Numbered from the stretch's first letter, positions 35,202-45,674 are shown. The stretch is DNA of 64,000 nucleotides from Nitrosomonas stercoris (GCA_006742785.1 AP019755.1:1612001-1676000); one strand, 5' to 3'. Made by a program: numbers and translations. Notes: a model not told the origin generated them from the letters alone.

Positions 35202-36044
35202 TGGCCAGAGTCTTGTGATGGCCTTGTGATTATTATGGGCAGCTTTGGCTGGGGAAATATTCGGGAGCTTGGGATGATCCAAGGTTGAAATGAGTTGCTG
35301 AGTCCAGCGGGAGTAACTGGGATCAGAATAAGCGCCACACATATCACCCCCAATGAGTATCGCATGTTCCCGTACCTGAGTAATCGCCCACGCAAGATCT
35401 TCTACAGTGAATAACCCATGTTCCCAATTACTAAAAAACTCAGTGGAATCGAGGCAATCCAGATCAATGGTGATGTATATATGATGGCCTTGCCAGCCGG
35501 CAAGTTGTTGCAAAAAAGTCGTGCGCCAAGTATCACGAGTGATACTTCCTTGCTGGCAAATGGCTAAGTTAGGGTAACGTTCTTGCCATGCAAAAACTTG
35601 TAATCGTTTGGTTTTGAGTGCTTTTCTAGGAGCAAACAGATGATGTGGCCAATTGAGTTCAAAATTTCCGCATCCCCATACTTGAGCGGCTTTCAGCTGG
35701 TTCAACTCCAGTGCGCGGTTAATCCAGCCGCCACAGCACCAGCGAGGCGGACGAATATCCCAATCTGGATGATTATCAAATGATAGCAATATAAAAGATT
35801 CTTGAATCTGTCTGAGCCAGAGAGCGCTCAAATGATGAAAATCTCCTGATCCATACAAGGTAAATGGTTGCAAATGAGGTTTAATTTCCAAGTAAAAGTA
35901 CTCAATTTTCTTGCGAGTGGCGGAGAAGCGCAGCTGTGCTCCCCAGTTTCTCATGTCAATTGAAGGAATTTCAAGTGCAGCAACAACAGCGGATAACTCT
36001 CCGTCTAAGTCAATATGAAGCTGGTTGGGATATTGTGGGGTCAT
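35175..36044 (-). CDS. UPF0489 protein with arginase/ureohydrolase-like fold
   Basis: A 289-residue protein of the UPF0489 family (C5orf22-like), whose biochemical role is not established. Two metal-binding segments of the arginase/deacetylase fold are visible: SFDNHPDWD (D-x-H-x-D) and ITIDLDCLD (D-x-D). The N-terminus reads LHIDLDGE. The SFDNHPDWDIRPP and GDMCGAYSDP stretches are typical of the group. Together they suggest a binuclear metal hydrolase acting on a guanidino, amide or acyl bond. It runs towards the DMT pair and overlaps it, so it has its own promoter. A link to the acyltransferase cluster is speculation. Confidence 0.75.
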   Translation of the reverse strand: MTPQYPNQLHIDLDGELSAVVAALEIPSIDMRNWGAQLRFSATRKKIEYFYLEIKPHLQPFTLYGSGDFHHLSALWLRQIQESFILLSFDNHPDWDIRPPRWCCGGWINRALELNQLKAAQVWGCGNFELNWPHHLFAPRKALKTKRLQVFAWQERYPNLAICQQGSITRDTWRTTFLQQLAGWQGHHIYITIDLDCLDSTEFFSNWEHGLFTVEDLAWAITQVREHAILIGGDMCGAYSDPSYSRWTQQLISTLDHPKLPNISPAKAAHNNHKAITRLWPLLTHPNNQ

Positions 36045-36301
36045 ATTTTATGCAGGTGGGCTAATTTTTAACGTGCAGTGGCAATGCAAAATAGTTTTTC
36101 GGAAGTCTTCAAAAGATCTTTTAAGGGTATTTAAGTATAAATATCTCAGAAAATAGAGGCATCCTACTATAAAATTGTCCGATTAATATTCAAGATAAAA
36201 CAGTGCAGGTCTGATTTTCCAGCCAACTCAACTATTTGAGTGACTGGGAAAATATAATAAGTTTTGCTTAAAAAGTAGTCGTTTTCAATAGAGAATGTTG
36301 C

Positions 36302-37117
36302 GTGCATAAGATAAAGTTTTTCCCTTTGCAGGTGGTGATGTTGTGTTTGGTGTTGATTTGTACTGGCTGTGCATCGGTTCCCAGTGGTGAACAGCAGCAG
36401 GGTGTATATGATCCTTATGAGCCATTGAATCGTAAATCCTATAATTTGACTGATGCCATTGATCGCACATTGGTAGAGCCAGCAGCTGTTGTATATATGG
36501 AACACGTGCCGGAAGCTATCCAACGTCCTATCAGTAATTTTTATCGCAATCTGGCTTATCCAAATGTGATTTTGAACAGTTTCTTACAGGGGAAAATTCG
36601 TCAAGGATTATCAGATGTATTACGTTTTGTCATCAACTCGACGATTGGGGTAGGCGGGCTTTCAGATATGGCAGGACATATGGGTTTTCCCGAGCATAAT
36701 GAAGATTTTGGTCAAACACTAGCTATGTGGGGAATTGGTAATGGACCTTATCTGTTTGTGCCTGCCTATGGCCCAAGTAATTTGCGTGATTCGACAGATA
36801 TACCAGTGAGTATTTTTACAGATGGTATGTATTATCTGGCTTATATACTGGCTGGTCCAGTAATCGTTCCTTTGGCTGTTTTGCGTATTATTGACAAACG
36901 AGTCAGCCTGGCTGAGTCAGTGAAAGTGCGCGATGAATCAGCATTGGATCCTTATCTGTTTGTGCGTGAGGGTTATATGCAGCAGCGTGCGTATGAAATA
37001 TATGATGGCGCGCCTCCAATTAGTCATTATGACGATTTGTTCATTGATGAGCTTGATGATGCTCCCGAACCAGCACAAGACGCGGTGGATGCGGTAGGAA
37101 CGAATGTTGTCCCTTAA
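36302..37117 (+). CDS. mlaA: MlaA/VacJ outer-membrane lipoprotein
   Basis: Outer-membrane component of the Mla system that removes misplaced phospholipids from the outer leaflet. The lipobox is LICTGC with the cysteine at residue 23, starting from GTG. The conserved core is YDPYEPLNRKSYNLTDAIDRTLVEPAA, then FYRNLAYPNVILNSFLQGK, FGQTLAMWGIGNGPYLFVPAYGPSNLRD and YDLF-like segments. The length of 271 residues is normal. No mlaBCDEF genes are adjacent. It is 88 bp upstream of squalene-hopene cyclase; hopanoid and Mla-type genes are often neighbours. Confidence 0.93.
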   Translation: MHKIKFFPLQVVMLCLVLICTGCASVPSGEQQQGVYDPYEPLNRKSYNLTDAIDRTLVEPAAVVYMEHVPEAIQRPISNFYRNLAYPNVILNSFLQGKIRQGLSDVLRFVINSTIGVGGLSDMAGHMGFPEHNEDFGQTLAMWGIGNGPYLFVPAYGPSNLRDSTDIPVSIFTDGMYYLAYILAGPVIVPLAVLRIIDKRVSLAESVKVRDESALDPYLFVREGYMQQRAYEIYDGAPPISHYDDLFIDELDDAPEPAQDAVDAVGTNVVP

Positions 37118-37205
37118 ATGTCATGCCATGCCAACTATTTTGTAAATATTTTCGCTTTAGCAATCTTTTCCGTGGTTGATCACCCAATTATTTTATATTG
37201 ATTAC

Positions 37206-39212
37206 ATGAGAGCTTCGCACTTTATGTCAATTTTTAAAATGTTTTCTAAATTTTCGTTACGAAAACCTTCTTTATCAGACGGCGCAACCGCAAATAGCGT
37301 ATTCGAAGAAAGGGAAGAGGAAGTTTCTGCTATGGCAACGTTAGATCAGGCCATTATTCGTGCACGCACTGCTTTGTTAGAACAGCAACAGCCAGATGGC
37401 CATTGGTGTTTTCCACTCGAAGCAGATTGCACGATTCCAGCAGAATACATCTTGATGATGCATTTTATGGGTGACGTAGATTCAGAAGTAGAACGTCGAA
37501 TCGCTAATTTTTTGCGTGCCCAGCAAGTAATAGATGGGCATGGTGGTTGGCCGCTTTATTACGGTGGCGACTTTGATATGAGCTGTAGTGTCAAGACTTA
37601 CTACGCGCTAAAGCTGGCTGGAGATTCACCAGAAGCGCCCCACATGATGCAGGCACGCACTGCTATTCTGGAGCGAGGAGGGGCAGCACGTTCAAATGTA
37701 TTTACTCGCCTACTATTGGCCATGTATCAGCAAATTCCATGGCGTGGCGTGCCCTTGGTGCCTGTCGAAATTATTTTGTTTCCACGTTGGTTTCCTTTTC
37801 ATTTGAGTAAAGTGGCGTACTGGTCGCGTACCGTTGTCATGCCGCTTTCTATTTTATGTTCTTTGAAGGCCAAGGCGGTGAATCCGCTAGATGTGCATAT
37901 ACAGGAACTCTTTACGATTGATCCGCAGCAAGAGAGAAATTATTTTCCGGTGCGTACTCCGCTGAATCGTTTGTTTTTATATCTGGAGCGCATCGCATTC
38001 ACGCTGGAGCCATTGATCCCAGCTTTTATTCGTCGCAAAGCTTTGCAAAAAGCCGAGCAGTGGACTATCGAACGTCTCAATGGAGAGGATGGCATAGGGG
38101 CTATTTTCCCAGCCATGGTTAATGCTTATGAAGCATTGGTATTGCTGGGGCATGATAAAAATGACCCTTTGCTGCAACTATGCCGGCAATCTATTGATAA
38201 GTTATTGATTCATGAAAACAATGACACAACTTGGTGTCAACCTTGTGTATCGCCTGTATGGGATACGGTATTGTCTGCTCAGGCGTTGCTGGAAGACAGA
38301 CGTATGAGTATTGAGCCAGTGCGCCGTGCGCTTGATTGGGTCATACCATTACAAGTGTTGGATCAACCAGGAGATTGGCGGGATAGTTGTCCGCATTTAC
38401 CTGGGGGGGGATGGGCATTCCAATATGCCAATCCGCATTATCCTGATCTGGATGATACAGCAGTAGCTGCCTGGGCTTTATTTCAGGCGGATAAAGAAAA
38501 ATATCACTTTGCTATTACGCGCGCAGCGGATTGGTTGGCAGGCATGCAATCTAAAAATGGTGGTTTTGCTGCGTTTGATATGGATAATGAATATTACTAT
38601 ATAAATGAAATTCCATTTGCAGATCATGGCGCATTATTGGACCCACCAACAAGTGACGTAACGGCGCGTTGTGTGGGATTTCTTGCTTTGAATGGAGAGG
38701 AACGTCATCAAAAAGCAGTACAACGCGGCATACAATTTTTACTCAAAGAACAGGAATCTAGTGGTGCCTGGTTTGGTCGTTGGGGCAGTAACTATATTTA
38801 TGGCACCTGGTCGGTATTGGCAGCTTTTGAATTGGCACAGCTAGAACGTTCACATCCGGCTATTCAACGCGCAGTGCAATGGCTGAAGTCGGTACAAAAT
38901 GCAGATGGTGGATGGGGCGAAACCAATGATTCCTATTTTGATCCGCAGCAAGCTGGTCGAATGGAAGTCAGTACTTCATTTCAGACTGCTTGGGCATTAC
39001 TGGCACTAATGGCGGTAGGTGAGGTGGCCAGTGACACTGTCGAAGAAGGAATTAATTATTTAATCAAGACGCAGGTAGCGACCGGATTATGGGAAGAACC
39101 GTGGTTTACAGCTCCTGGTTTCCCAAGAGTGTTTTATCTAAAATACCATGGTTATTCCAAGTTTTTTCCATTATGGGCGTTGAGTCGCTACCATACCTTG
39201 ACCAGTAGCTAA
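37206..39212 (+). CDS. shc: Squalene-hopene cyclase
   Basis: Membrane-associated enzyme that cyclises squalene to hopene, the backbone of hopanoids. The catalytic DXDD motif is present in PDLDDTAVAAW. Several QW repeats are visible (QQPDGHWCFPLEAD, QNADGGWGETNDSYFDP). GGWAFQYANPHYPDLDD and GTWSVLAAF are typical. The first possible codon is TTG at 37176; I chose the ATG at 37206 (668 residues), but ATG 37224 or 37332 (MATLDQA) are also possible, because the first 50 residues are not conserved. It is 8 bp upstream of hpnG. Confidence 0.95.
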   Translation: MRASHFMSIFKMFSKFSLRKPSLSDGATANSVFEEREEEVSAMATLDQAIIRARTALLEQQQPDGHWCFPLEADCTIPAEYILMMHFMGDVDSEVERRIANFLRAQQVIDGHGGWPLYYGGDFDMSCSVKTYYALKLAGDSPEAPHMMQARTAILERGGAARSNVFTRLLLAMYQQIPWRGVPLVPVEIILFPRWFPFHLSKVAYWSRTVVMPLSILCSLKAKAVNPLDVHIQELFTIDPQQERNYFPVRTPLNRLFLYLERIAFTLEPLIPAFIRRKALQKAEQWTIERLNGEDGIGAIFPAMVNAYEALVLLGHDKNDPLLQLCRQSIDKLLIHENNDTTWCQPCVSPVWDTVLSAQALLEDRRMSIEPVRRALDWVIPLQVLDQPGDWRDSCPHLPGGGWAFQYANPHYPDLDDTAVAAWALFQADKEKYHFAITRAADWLAGMQSKNGGFAAFDMDNEYYYINEIPFADHGALLDPPTSDVTARCVGFLALNGEERHQKAVQRGIQFLLKEQESSGAWFGRWGSNYIYGTWSVLAAFELAQLERSHPAIQRAVQWLKSVQNADGGWGETNDSYFDPQQAGRMEVSTSFQTAWALLALMAVGEVASDTVEEGINYLIKTQVATGLWEEPWFTAPGFPRVFYLKYHGYSKFFPLWALSRYHTLTSS

Positions 39213-39220
39213 TCAACAGC

Positions 39221-39937
39221 ATGAAGCGGATTGGTATTATTGTTGCCCTGCGTGCAGAAGCGCGTTGTATTACGCGTCGTTATGTGCCATTTAATCAAAC
39301 CGTCGCACTAGATGACAAGATACTAATCAGAATATGCGGCATGGGAAATGAGGCTGCTTATACTGCTGCCGCGGAATTGTATAATCGGGAAGCAGTTGTT
39401 GGATTGGTGAGTTTTGGGGTGGCAGGTGCCCTAGATGAAAGCTTGCAACCGGGGTGCCTGGTATTACCTGAAACTGTGCTAATGAGTGAACAACAATATG
39501 CAACAAGTGACGGGTGGCGGACACGTATTCAACATTGTTTACCGGCACATATCGCCATAACCCATAAGCCATTGATTACCAGTCGTGAGGTGTTGGCGAC
39601 GACAACAGCCAAACATGCACTTGCTACGCGTAGCGGTGGCTGTGCGGTAGATATGGAAAGTGGTGCGATAGCTACTGTTGCTGCGGAAAAAAATATTCCA
39701 TTTATTACGATACGTGCAATTGCTGATCCAGTAGAATTTTCTCCTCCCGCAGTATTAATGCAAGCATTACAACCGGATGGCAGAATTAAGCTATTACCTC
39801 TGCTTACCTTATTAGCCAAACGTTCGCTAACTTTACGTGAATTATTGCAGCTTGCTCCGGGGATGCGCGCTGCTTGCAAAACATTACAACAAGTGATGCA
39901 ATATGCGCAGCATGAATTGAAAGATCCCTTAAATTAA
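39221..39937 (+). CDS. hpnG: Hopanoid-associated phosphorylase/nucleosidase HpnG
   Basis: In hopanoid synthesis HpnG removes adenine from adenosylhopane to give ribosylhopane. The 238-residue protein has the nucleoside phosphorylase fold: IGIIVALRAEARCIT at the start, GLVSFGVAGALDESLQPG and CAVDMESGAIATVAAEKNIPFITIRAIADP (purine-binding and catalytic motif). It follows squalene-hopene cyclase by 8 bp, which supports HpnG over a general MTA/SAH nucleosidase. hpnH, which makes its substrate, is not in this window. Confidence 0.9.
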   Translation: MKRIGIIVALRAEARCITRRYVPFNQTVALDDKILIRICGMGNEAAYTAAAELYNREAVVGLVSFGVAGALDESLQPGCLVLPETVLMSEQQYATSDGWRTRIQHCLPAHIAITHKPLITSREVLATTTAKHALATRSGGCAVDMESGAIATVAAEKNIPFITIRAIADPVEFSPPAVLMQALQPDGRIKLLPLLTLLAKRSLTLRELLQLAPGMRAACKTLQQVMQYAQHELKDPLN

Positions 39938-40023
39938 CGTCATATACGTCCTTAATGGCGAAAGATAGGATAGATTTTCAGAGGTTTTTCAGAGCAGCAA
40001 AATTGCAATATGCATAACGGTAA

Positions 40024-41199
40024 TTAAAGTAGTCGTCGCAAATCTCCACGTGCGAAACCAAGGGTGGCTGCATGGATATCCACTCCCTTACTTAAGCCCA
40101 TTACTTTAAATAACTCCCCCATTTCTGCAGGACTAACAAGCTGTTGCACCTGATTTGCCAGTGGAAAATAATGATCAGTGTGATCTGCTGGAGTATCTGC
40201 CAGTAAATCAGTAATTCCGCAATTAATCAGAAAATGTGCTTGGGTGGTATAGCCTGTTAAACGTAAATCGGCTTCCTGTGCTGTTTGAGCAACAGCACTG
40301 AAATCAACGTGGCTGGTAATATCTTGCAAGCCGGGCAGGAAGAACGGGTCCCCATGCGCATAATGTCGATAATGACACATCAATGTGCCTTGCGAGCGCT
40401 GTGCATGGTAATACTCATTCTGTCCGAAACCGTAATCAACGAGTAGGATCATCCCTTGTTGCAAGCTATCAGCAATGGAGCGCATAAAATGACGGTTAGC
40501 CAGACTAATTTCGCTATTGTAATCATGAGCGTAACGAGCTTGCTCAGCAGGCGGAAGTTGTTGCGCGATAGTAAACAATTCTCCTGTTGTTAACGGCTGT
40601 TCTTGCCACGACAGCTGTTGATTTTGCCAGATTACACCACGTTCTAGAATGTGATTATCTTTCCAGGAAATTAAATGTACTGGCATAGCATCGAGCACTT
40701 CATTGGCAATAATGACACCTGTAAATCGATCGGGTAGCGTGGTGAGCCAGCGTATCCGTGCAGCAAGGTGTGGAATGTGTTGCTCAAATAGTGTACGTTG
40801 TCGTTGCTGTAAATCAGCACTGAGATCGAGAATATTATAGTATTCTGGCAGTGCTCCCAGCATCTCAAGTGTTTGTAGCAGTGCCACAGCTAATTTTCCT
40901 GAACCGGCACCAAACTCCAGGATAGCCCCGTTTTGCATTGTCTGCAGGACAGTAGCAACTTGGCGTGCTAATGTTTGCCCAAACAAAGGCGATATTTCAG
41001 GTGCGGTGACAAAATCTCCCTGTGCACCGAATTTTGCAGCACCCCCACTGTAGTAGCCAATTGTAGGAGTGTATAAAACAGTTTCCATGTAATCCGCAAA
41101 TGAGAGCCAGCCTCCAGCTTGCGAAATTTGATCACGTAGTATCGTTTTTAAAGTATCACTGTACTGTTGTTCTGCAGAGGTAGGTTGCGGTAGGGCCAC
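40024..41199 (-). CDS. DUF185/MidA-type SAM-dependent methyltransferase
   Basis: Homologue of mitochondrial NDUFAF7/MidA, a protein-arginine methyltransferase that acts on a complex I subunit in eukaryotes. The 391 residues begin with the conserved ISQAGGWLSFADYMETVLYTPTIGYYSGGAAKFG region. The SAM-binding motif is LEFGAGSGKLAVALL, followed by NEVLDAMPVHL, DYGFGQNEYYH and GTLMCHYRHYAHGDPF. The bacterial substrate is unknown. It stands alone between hpnG (convergent) and a FolM-like gene (divergent, 73 bp). Confidence 0.88.
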   Translation of the reverse strand: MALPQPTSAEQQYSDTLKTILRDQISQAGGWLSFADYMETVLYTPTIGYYSGGAAKFGAQGDFVTAPEISPLFGQTLARQVATVLQTMQNGAILEFGAGSGKLAVALLQTLEMLGALPEYYNILDLSADLQQRQRTLFEQHIPHLAARIRWLTTLPDRFTGVIIANEVLDAMPVHLISWKDNHILERGVIWQNQQLSWQEQPLTTGELFTIAQQLPPAEQARYAHDYNSEISLANRHFMRSIADSLQQGMILLVDYGFGQNEYYHAQRSQGTLMCHYRHYAHGDPFFLPGLQDITSHVDFSAVAQTAQEADLRLTGYTTQAHFLINCGITDLLADTPADHTDHYFPLANQVQQLVSPAEMGELFKVMGLSKGVDIHAATLGFARGDLRRLL

Positions 41200-41272
41200 G
41201 GATATTGTTAATAGTAAAAAAGTTTATGATAGTTTGTTATGCCGCAGTGTAGCGCAAATAGAAGGAGTATTT

Positions 41273-42016
41273 GTGAGAGATAAAGTCATTCTAGTAACTG
41301 GCGGAGCACGACGCGTGGGAGCAGCCATTTGTCGCTTGTTGCATCGTAAAGGAGCACAGTTGGTTGTACATTATCGTTATTCATTGCTGGAAGCGCAGCG
41401 ATTACAGCAGGAGCTTGAACAGCAACGTTCAGATTCAGTCATGTTATTACAGGGAGATTTGTTGAATATTGCAAGTATTCCGACGTTGGTTGAGCAAATC
41501 TATTCACATTTTGGCGGACTAGATGCGTTAGTGAATAATGCTTCTAGTTTTTTTCCAACTTTGATGGGCTCATACACAGAACGAGACTGGGACGATCTGA
41601 TTGGTAGTAATTTAAAGGCACCACTTTTTTTATCGCAGGCAGCCGCGCCGTATTTGAAGAAAAATCAAGGAAGTATCATCAATATCGTGGATATTCATGC
41701 TGATTATCCGCTTAGGCGCTACGTTATCTATAATTCTGCTAAAGGAGGGTTAGCTGCGTTAACACGCTCGTTAGCAGTAGAACTGGCACCAGAGATTCGT
41801 GTAAATGGTGTTGCACCTGGACCGATTCTCTGGCCAGAAACAGAGGAGTGGCAAGATGATGTCATGCGTGCGCACATTATTGATCGGACTTTACTCAAAC
41901 GCATGGGAGAACCAGAAGATATTGCACGAACAGTTAGTTTCCTGATTCAAGATGCGCCCTTCATTACTGGGCAGATTATCGCTGTTGATGGTGGGCGCAG
42001 TATTAATCTTTGTTGA
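41273..42016 (+). CDS. FolM/PTR1-like dihydropteridine reductase (SDR)
   Basis: Short-chain dehydrogenase with the pteridine-reductase signature: TGGARRVG at the NADPH site, then VDIHADYPLRRYVIYNSAKGG. There the usual catalytic serine position holds an aspartate and Y-x-x-x-K follows, as in PTR1 and FolM. These reduce dihydropterins or dihydrofolate. I place the start at GTG 41273, because a strong GAAGGAG lies at the right distance; this gives 247 residues. The upstream TTG at 41234 lacks one. Its stop codon directly abuts the stop of folE2, on the opposite strand, so two pterin genes meet end to end. Confidence 0.87.
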   Translation: MRDKVILVTGGARRVGAAICRLLHRKGAQLVVHYRYSLLEAQRLQQELEQQRSDSVMLLQGDLLNIASIPTLVEQIYSHFGGLDALVNNASSFFPTLMGSYTERDWDDLIGSNLKAPLFLSQAAAPYLKKNQGSIINIVDIHADYPLRRYVIYNSAKGGLAALTRSLAVELAPEIRVNGVAPGPILWPETEEWQDDVMRAHIIDRTLLKRMGEPEDIARTVSFLIQDAPFITGQIIAVDGGRSINLC

Positions 42017-42820
42017 TTATTTTCTTTTATCTCGTTCTATCAGTGCGTATGCAGAGTGATTGTGTATAGATTCAAAATTTTCTGATTCAACAATATAAGC
42101 ATCAATGCGCTCGTCTTGATTAAGCACTTCGGCGACATCCCGGACAATATCCTCAACAAATTTCGGATTGTTATATGCCTTTTCTGTCACATATTTTTCA
42201 TCTGGGCGCTTGAGCAGACCAAATAATTCGCATGAAGCTTGTTCTTCTGCAATTCTAATTACGTCCTCAATCCAGACAAAACTATTGGTGCGCACAGAAA
42301 TAGTGACATGTGAGCGTTGATTGTGCGCTCCGTAATCGGCTATTTTCTTGGAGCAAGGGCATAGACTCGTGACGGGTACAACAACTTTCATGGTAAATGA
42401 GTATTGGTCACCCTGCTTGATTTCACCAATAAAAGTGACTTCGTAATCCAGTAGACTTTTTACACCTGAGATGGGCGCTGATTTTCTAACAAAGTAGGGG
42501 AAAGCCATTTCAATATGACCTGAATCTGATTCCAATCTGCTGACCATGGAACGCAAAATTTCTTCAAAGGATTCAACTGAGATTTCTCGTTCGTGGCTGT
42601 TCAGAATTTCTACAAAACGGGACATATGCGTCCCTTTGAAATTATGCGGCAGGTTAACGTACATATTAAATTGTGCGACGGTATGTTGAGAACCACCGCC
42701 TTTATCGGCTACAACAACAGGATGTCGAATTGCTTTAATGCCAACTCGGTCAATCGCGATATGTCGCGTATCAGGAGAGCCTTGTACGTCAGCAATAGGT
42801 TGATTGGTATCTTTTTTCAT
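42017..42820 (-). CDS. folE2: GTP cyclohydrolase FolE2 (type IB)
   Basis: Converts GTP to dihydroneopterin triphosphate, the first step of folate and queuosine synthesis. This is the alternative type IB enzyme that is less dependent on zinc. The 267 residues contain [25 protein letters not shown] sequence and [23 protein letters not shown] with the active-site cysteine and histidine. It is the last gene of a minus-strand run xseB-ispA-dxs-folE2 (65 bp after dxs). A GTTATAAT half-site just upstream vaguely recalls a Zur box, but I would not call one. Confidence 0.95.
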   Translation of the reverse strand: MKKDTNQPIADVQGSPDTRHIAIDRVGIKAIRHPVVVADKGGGSQHTVAQFNMYVNLPHNFKGTHMSRFVEILNSHEREISVESFEEILRSMVSRLESDSGHIEMAFPYFVRKSAPISGVKSLLDYEVTFIGEIKQGDQYSFTMKVVVPVTSLCPCSKKIADYGAHNQRSHVTISVRTNSFVWIEDVIRIAEEQASCELFGLLKRPDEKYVTEKAYNNPKFVEDIVRDVAEVLNQDERIDAYIVESENFESIHNHSAYALIERDKRK

Positions 42821-42885
42821 GAAATTATAACCTCGGCCAGATTGCTGGCATCAGTATTACGTTTAGAGAATGGATAAATAGATAT

Positions 42886-44733
42886 TTAAGGTAGAGCTAA
42901 TCTTTGTTGTACTGATTTGACAATCCCAGCTTTGTCCAATCCGCAGTTAGCTAACATTTGTGCAGAATCTCCTTGATCAATAAAGTAGTCGGGCAAGCCT
43001 AGTTGTAGCAAATTGATGTGATTACCTTGGTTGACAAGATATTCTAAGACAGCACTACCAGCACCGCCCATAATGGTATTTTCTTCAACCGTTACCAAGA
43101 GTTCGTATTCAGCAGCAAGTTGTGAGACCAGTTCTTGATCTAAAGGTTTGATGAAACGCATATTGACTACCGTAGCATCCAATTCATCACCAGCAGCAAG
43201 ACAAGGAGCGAGCATAGTGCCAAATGCAAGTAAGGCAACACGTGTACCTTGACGACGAATTTCACCTTTCCCCACGGGTATAGCTTGCATTTCTTGCTGG
43301 ATTGCTACGCCTGGCCCAGTGCCACGTGGATAGCGAACAGCAGTAGGGCCGTCTAGTTGAAAAGCGGTATAGAGCATCTGCCGACATTCATTTTCATCAG
43401 CAGGAGCCATAACAGTAATATTAGGAATACAGCGCAAATAGCTAAGATCGAAACTACCGGCATGGGTTGGACCATCCGCACCGACTAATCCGGCGCGATC
43501 AATAGCAAAAACGACTGGTAAATTTTGAATGGCGACATCATGAATCAGTTGATCGTAGGCGCGTTGCAAGAAGGTGGAGTAAATAGCAACAACTGGTTTT
43601 AATCCTTCGCAGGCAATACCTGCAGCAAATGTTACAGCATGTTGTTCAGCTATTCCCACATCAAAATAACGATCTGGATATTCCTTGGAGAAACGGACTA
43701 ATCCGGAACCTTCTCGCATGGCCGGCGTGATACCAATCAAGCGTGTATCTTGTGCTGCCATATCACACAACCAATTTCCAAATATCTCGGCGTAAGTTAG
43801 TTTGGATGATTGTTTCGGTACAATCCCCTGGCTAGAGTTAAATTTACCTACACCGTGATACAGAATTGGATCTTCTTCAGCTGGTTTATAACCTTTACCT
43901 TTGCGCGTGACCACATGCAAGAATTGCGGTCCATTTAATTGCTTGATGTTATTTAAAGTTGTCAGCAAGATATCCAAATCATGGCCATCAATTGGGCCTA
44001 TGTAGTTGAAGCCAAACTCCTCGAATAGGGTGCTGGGCGTGACCATACCTTTAACATGTTCTTCTGCGCGTTTAGCTAGTTCGAGCATGGGTGGTACGAC
44101 TCCTAACATTCTTTCGCCAGCGCGTCTGGCCGTTGCGTAGAAACGCCCTGACATTAATTTAACCAAATAGTGGTTTAATGCGCCGACAGGTGGAGAAATC
44201 GACATATCATTGTCATTGAGTATGACAAGTAAATTTGCGTCCATTACTCCAGCGTTATTAAGAGCTTCGAAAGCCATGCCTGCACTCATTGCACCATCTC
44301 CGATAACCGCAATAGCATGTTGTTTTGTGTGGTTGAGACGTGCAGCAATCGCCATTCCCAGTGCGGCACTGATGGAGGTGCTGGAATGAGCGGTACCAAA
44401 AGCATCGTATTCACTCTCTTCTCTTTTGGGGAAACCCGAAATACCATTTTGCATCCGTAGACGAGCCATTTCTGCTTGTCTGCCGGTTAGTATTTTGTGA
44501 GCATAGGTTTGATGCCCTACGTCCCATACCAATCGGTCAGAAGGGGTATCGAATATGTAATGCAGGGCAATGGTTAACTCGATGGTGCCAAGATTAGAGG
44601 ATAGGTGTCCGCCTGTTTGAGAAACAGATTCAATCAGATAACTTCTTAATTCCTCTGCTAGTTGGGGTAATTGATTGCGTTTTAAGGTGCGTAATTGTGC
44701 GGGTATCTCAATGTGATCGAGTAGTGGATACAT
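42886..44733 (-). CDS. dxs: 1-Deoxy-D-xylulose-5-phosphate synthase
   Basis: First enzyme of the MEP isoprenoid pathway: joins pyruvate and glyceraldehyde-3-phosphate using thiamine diphosphate. The 615 residues contain [34 protein letters not shown], the ThDP/Mg motif [26 protein letters not shown] and [16 protein letters not shown]. It follows ispA by 47 bp, as in many proteobacteria. Its products feed the farnesyl diphosphate used nearby for hopanoids. Confidence 0.97.
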   Translation of the reverse strand: MYPLLDHIEIPAQLRTLKRNQLPQLAEELRSYLIESVSQTGGHLSSNLGTIELTIALHYIFDTPSDRLVWDVGHQTYAHKILTGRQAEMARLRMQNGISGFPKREESEYDAFGTAHSSTSISAALGMAIAARLNHTKQHAIAVIGDGAMSAGMAFEALNNAGVMDANLLVILNDNDMSISPPVGALNHYLVKLMSGRFYATARRAGERMLGVVPPMLELAKRAEEHVKGMVTPSTLFEEFGFNYIGPIDGHDLDILLTTLNNIKQLNGPQFLHVVTRKGKGYKPAEEDPILYHGVGKFNSSQGIVPKQSSKLTYAEIFGNWLCDMAAQDTRLIGITPAMREGSGLVRFSKEYPDRYFDVGIAEQHAVTFAAGIACEGLKPVVAIYSTFLQRAYDQLIHDVAIQNLPVVFAIDRAGLVGADGPTHAGSFDLSYLRCIPNITVMAPADENECRQMLYTAFQLDGPTAVRYPRGTGPGVAIQQEMQAIPVGKGEIRRQGTRVALLAFGTMLAPCLAAGDELDATVVNMRFIKPLDQELVSQLAAEYELLVTVEENTIMGGAGSAVLEYLVNQGNHINLLQLGLPDYFIDQGDSAQMLANCGLDKAGIVKSVQQRLALP

Positions 44734-44780
44734 GCGAATTGATAACTGAGAATATAAGTAAAGTTAGACTGGGAGCGTTA

Positions 44781-45674
44781 TTAAAAATTACGCTGTACAA
44801 TGAAATCAGTGATTTGCTGCAGCCGTAGCGCTTTGGCACCAAATTGGTTTAATGATTCCTCAGCTTTTTGTCTAAGTTCATGTGCAAGCTCTCTCGCCTG
44901 CGTGACGCCCAGTATACTAACATAGGTAGGTTTATTATTTTCCGCATCCTTGCCTGCTGTTTTTCCTAATGCGGCGGTAGAAGCTTCCGCATCAAGAATA
45001 TCATCGATTACCTGGAATGCCAGGCCGATACATTTAGCAAAATGATCAAGTTGCTTAAATTGATCTTGAGTCAATTTGTTACTGCAACTTGCTCCTAATA
45101 TTACGGCTACTCGGATCAGTGCACCAGTTTTATGAATGTGCATAGATTCAAGCTCTGGTAAGCTGAGTATTTTGCCAACGCTATCCAGGTCAATCGCTTG
45201 GCCTCCTGCCATACCACGTGATCCTGCGGCCACTGCGAGCTGCTGAATCATTTTTAATTGTGCTTGTGGTTCATCTGTGACAGCAGGCTCTGCCAGTAAC
45301 TGAAAAGCCAGGCTTTGTAGACTGTCTCCTACGAGTAAGGCGGTTGATTCATCATATTGAATATGACAGGTTGGTTTTCCTCGTCGTAGTGTATCGTTAT
45401 CCATACACGGTAAATCGTCGTGCACTAACGAGTAAGCATGGATCAATTCCACTGCCGCGCTGACCACCACCACGCGTGTTTTATCTGCGTCGCCGAGCTC
45501 TCCAGCAGCAAAGGATAAGAGTGGTCGGATGCGTTTGCCCCCATTTAATACAGCGTAACGCATTGCTTCGTGCAGACGTGTTGGAGCGCAGTCAGACGTA
45601 GGTAGGCGTTTTTCCAGAAAAGATTCTGTTAATGCAAGGCATTCAGTGGTCCACTGCTTAAAATCAGGATGCAT
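44781..45674 (-). CDS. ispA: Farnesyl diphosphate synthase
   Basis: Condenses isopentenyl and dimethylallyl diphosphates to geranyl and farnesyl diphosphate. The 297 residues have the first aspartate-rich motif DDLPCMDNDTLRRGKPT, the upstream YSLVHDDL, GGKRIRPLL, and the second motif DDILD. Length and motifs match IspA. It overlaps xseB by 11 bp and precedes dxs, the classical xseB-ispA-dxs operon. Farnesyl diphosphate is also the precursor of squalene for the cyclase 5.5 kb away. Confidence 0.96.
   Translation of the reverse strand: MHPDFKQWTTECLALTESFLEKRLPTSDCAPTRLHEAMRYAVLNGGKRIRPLLSFAAGELGDADKTRVVVVSAAVELIHAYSLVHDDLPCMDNDTLRRGKPTCHIQYDESTALLVGDSLQSLAFQLLAEPAVTDEPQAQLKMIQQLAVAAGSRGMAGGQAIDLDSVGKILSLPELESMHIHKTGALIRVAVILGASCSNKLTQDQFKQLDHFAKCIGLAFQVIDDILDAEASTAALGKTAGKDAENNKPTYVSILGVTQARELAHELRQKAEESLNQFGAKALRLQQITDFIVQRNF

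Noticed and set aside
42821..42885. GTTATAAT half-site before folE2, considered as a Zur box
   Set aside because: Only one half of the palindrome is present and the sequence is AT-rich.
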